Origin: Solitalea longa
Lineage (GTDB): Bacteria > Bacteroidota > Bacteroidia > Sphingobacteriales > Sphingobacteriaceae
Length of the DNA stretch: 64,000 bases
Direction: 5' to 3'
Assembly: GCF_002920915.1 (NCBI RefSeq)
Contig: NZ_PQVF01000003.1
Coordinates: 124,001 to 188,000, forward strand
In this document: in pieces, positions 61,963 to 64,000 of the stretch
How the letters are laid out: each line of letters begins with the position of its first letter
Numbering within the stretch: position 1 is the stretch's first letter
Notes under the pieces: model-generated
Databases searched by the model: none
Told to the model about the DNA's origin: nothing
The model's input: the letters and a program-made list of their open reading frames with translations, nothing else
Program-made: the position numbers and the translations under genes

Positions 61963-64000
61963 ATGTATCAAAAAATTACCATTAAACGGGGTAAGGCGAG
62001 TCGCTTATCTCATAAAATCTGGCTGATTATGCGACTAACCACGGTTATTCTAATCGCTACTATGATGCAAGTTAGTGCCATTAGCATGGCGCAGAAAATT
62101 ACTCTTGCAAAAATTGATGCACCTCTTAAAGAAGTGATCACTGAGCTTCGCAAGCAAAGCGGCTATGACTTTATTGTGCCGGGTTCTGTATTTAATCTGG
62201 CGAAACCTGTCACAGTTAATATCACTAATGTAGATTTCGAGGACGCTCTAAAGAAAATCTTTGATAATCAACCTGTTGATTACAATATCGAATCAGGAAA
62301 TGTGACTTTAAAGATCAAGGAACCTAATTTAATTGATGAGCTTATTGTCCGTATTAAAGAAATTGATGTTAATGGTAAAGTGGTTGATGAAAAGGGCTTA
62401 CCACTACCTGGCGCCACAGTGAAAGTAAAAGGGATGAGTCTATTCACTAATACGGATATGAATGGTTCATTTTCACTGAAATCTGTTCCGGAGGATGCCA
62501 CAATCGTTATTTCCTTTCTTGGTTTTAAGACTTCTGAGATCAAAGCGCAGGCGCTTGCTGCAAGAAAAGATGCTGTTATCACCTTGATCTATAGTGAATC
62601 TAAACTCGATGAGGTTCAGGTGATCGCTTACGGTACCACTTCCCGTCGTCTTTCCACAAGTAATATCGCCACGGTTAAAGCCGAAGAGATTGCCAAATCT
62701 CCGGTTAGTAATCCATTATTGGCATTGCAGGGGCGTGTACCCGGACTTATTGTTACTCAGAATACAGGATTTTCAGGTGGAGGGGTAAAGGTTCGCGTGC
62801 AAGGGCAAAATAGTCAGATTAGAGGTAGTGATCCTTTATATGTAATTGATGGGGTTCCTTATACCTCACAATTGGTAAATGGCCTGCAACCTACACTAGG
62901 CTCTTCAACTCCTAATCCGGTAGATATTAATTTGTATGGTGGAGGTAATCCCTTAAGTTTCATTAATCCCGGCGATATAGAGAGTATCGATGTATTGAAA
63001 GATGCTGATGCAACCTCAATTTATGGTAGCCGTGCAGCCAATGGAGCAATATTGATCACCACTAAAAAAGGAAAAGCAGGACAAACCAGAGTGGAGGTGA
63101 ATCTTCAAAGTGGTGTGGGTGTAGTTCCAAAGCGTATGAATTTGCTGAATACAAAACAGTATTTGCAAATGCGTAACGAGGCATTAAAAAATGATGGTCT
63201 TCCCGGACCAGGATTTTTTGATTTTGATCTTAATGGAGCCTGGGACCAGAATAGAGAAACCGATTGGCAAAAGGAATTACTAGGAGGTACTGCAAACTAC
63301 AATGATTTTCAAACCAGTGTTACAGGTGGTAATGCAAATATTAATTATAGAGCTGGAGCTGGGTATCATAGCGAAACCACTGTATTTCCAACGGATGATA
63401 ATGACAGGAAAACCTCTTTGCATTTCAATCTGAACAATATTTCAACCAACCAAAAATTTAAAATTCAGTTGAACGGAAGCTATATGTACGATCAAAACCA
63501 AATTCCTATGGTCGATCTTACTGGTATGGCAATGAGACTTGCGCCAAATGCGCCTGCTCTTAGAAATGCAGATGGTTCATTGAACTGGCAACAAGCCAAT
63601 ATTTTTGGTATGGTAATGCCAACCTGGGAAAATCCATTATCCTTTGATGAAAATATCTATCGTGTAAAAACCACCAACCTGGTAAGCAACGCGGTTTTGA
63701 GCTATAAATTGTTGCGTAACCTGGAGCTTAAAAGTAGTTTTGGATTCACCAACTTAAATGCCGATGAATTTTCTTCAGGACGTTTAAGTGCTCTCTCACC
63801 TGAGGCTCAGAAAACTTCAACACCAAGTGCAACGTATGGGAAAAGTAATATTCAAGGCTGGATCATTGAGCCTCAGCTGAATTATCAAGCCCTGATAGGT
63901 GCAGGTAAATTGGAGGCTATGCTGGGTTCTACACTTGAAAACCGACATACTACCGGTGACAGGATTAGTGGAGAAGGATATGCCAGTGATCTGGTATTAG
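61963..64000 (+). CDS. SusC-type TonB-dependent transporter with STN domain (3' end outside window)
   Basis: The frame starts at ATG 61963 and is open to the window end, giving 679 residues. After an N-terminal extension (MYQKITIKRGKASRLS) and a signal peptide ending SMAQ, it has the STN domain (ITELRKQSGYDFIVPGSVFN), a carboxypeptidase-regulatory-like domain (VNGKVVDEKGLPLPGATVKV), the plug (PLYVIDGVPYTSQ, IDVLKDADATSIYGSRAANG) and the first barrel strands. The STN domain couples it to the FecR and sigma factor upstream. The SusD partner is expected just beyond the window. Confidence 0.95.
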   Translation, partial: MYQKITIKRGKASRLSHKIWLIMRLTTVILIATMMQVSAISMAQKITLAKIDAPLKEVITELRKQSGYDFIVPGSVFNLAKPVTVNITNVDFEDALKKIFDNQPVDYNIESGNVTLKIKEPNLIDELIVRIKEIDVNGKVVDEKGLPLPGATVKVKGMSLFTNTDMNGSFSLKSVPEDATIVISFLGFKTSEIKAQALAARKDAVITLIYSESKLDEVQVIAYGTTSRRLSTSNIATVKAEEIAKSPVSNPLLALQGRVPGLIVTQNTGFSGGGVKVRVQGQNSQIRGSDPLYVIDGVPYTSQLVNGLQPTLGSSTPNPVDINLYGGGNPLSFINPGDIESIDVLKDADATSIYGSRAANGAILITTKKGKAGQTRVEVNLQSGVGVVPKRMNLLNTKQYLQMRNEALKNDGLPGPGFFDFDLNGAWDQNRETDWQKELLGGTANYNDFQTSVTGGNANINYRAGAGYHSETTVFPTDDNDRKTSLHFNLNNISTNQKFKIQLNGSYMYDQNQIPMVDLTGMAMRLAPNAPALRNADGSLNWQQANIFGMVMPTWENPLSFDENIYRVKTTNLVSNAVLSYKLLRNLELKSSFGFTNLNADEFSSGRLSALSPEAQKTSTPSATYGKSNIQGWIIEPQLNYQALIGAGKLEAMLGSTLENRHTTGDRISGEGYASDLVL

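Overview
The window looks like a chromosome segment of a Bacteroidota bacterium, probably Sphingobacteriaceae-like (Pedobacter/Solitalea type). The evidence is three SusC-type TonB-dependent transporters (one cut by the right edge), two SusD lipoproteins, three ECF sigma loci with two intact FecR anti-sigma genes, a triple-Y propeller regulator, three arylsulfatases, TAnnTTTG promoter motifs and a general lack of Shine-Dalgarno sequences. No rRNA, tRNA, CRISPR array, complete transposase or prophage was recognised.

Layout. 0-5.4 kb: two divergent arylsulfatases, the left one cut by the window edge. 5.4-6.5 kb: a scar of broken genes (a truncated ECF sigma factor, a probable aspartyl-protease tail and a thioredoxin-like tail). 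6.7-14.5 kb: single genes (uracil permease, SDR-like protein, NadR-like NMN adenylyltransferase/NR kinase, a lipoprotein, an OmpA-family protein, an ArsR-SRPBCC pair and a small encapsulated-ferritin-like protein). 14.7-21.2 kb: a TlpA-like lipid- or redox-linked protein and an EmrA/EmrB/TolC efflux operon with its MarR/GbsR-type regulator. 22.0-30.3 kb: ECF sigma, FecR, SusC (with STN domain), SusD and a DUF4369/TlpA protein, with no glycosidase. 31-33 kb: an alpha/beta hydrolase and an acyltransferase. 33.5-52.7 kb: a polysaccharide utilisation locus with a GH2 enzyme, a small secreted protein, a membrane-anchored propeller regulator, SusC, SusD, a LamG lipoprotein, two tandem GH144-type enzymes, a GH43-like enzyme and a GH3 beta-glucosidase. 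The GH144 pair plus GH3 suggests beta-1,2-glucan as substrate. 52.9-58.8 kb: single genes (RibD/DHFR-like, DUF4348-like lipoprotein, serine hydrolase, third sulfatase, fasciclin lipoprotein). 58.9-64 kb: a broken ECF sigma gene, then an intact ECF sigma, FecR and the 5' part of another STN-SusC.

The most unusual material lies in the gaps. Between 8 and 33 kb almost every intergenic space carries a copy or part of a composite repeat of about 190 bp. It consists of a REP-like GC-rich palindrome, a terminator-like hairpin and an inverted REP palindrome, and its hairpin shows compensatory base changes between copies. Two direct copies bracket the ferritin-like gene, which has no encapsulin shell gene nearby. 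A second repeat of about 100 bp, also with a covarying hairpin, truncates an ORF6N gene. A 690-bp gap at 30.3-30.9 kb stacks several different hairpins, and 33.17-33.23 kb holds six copies of an 11-bp tandem repeat. These repeats are absent from the right half of the window. Several short gene tails show that the segment has repeatedly lost genes by deletion.
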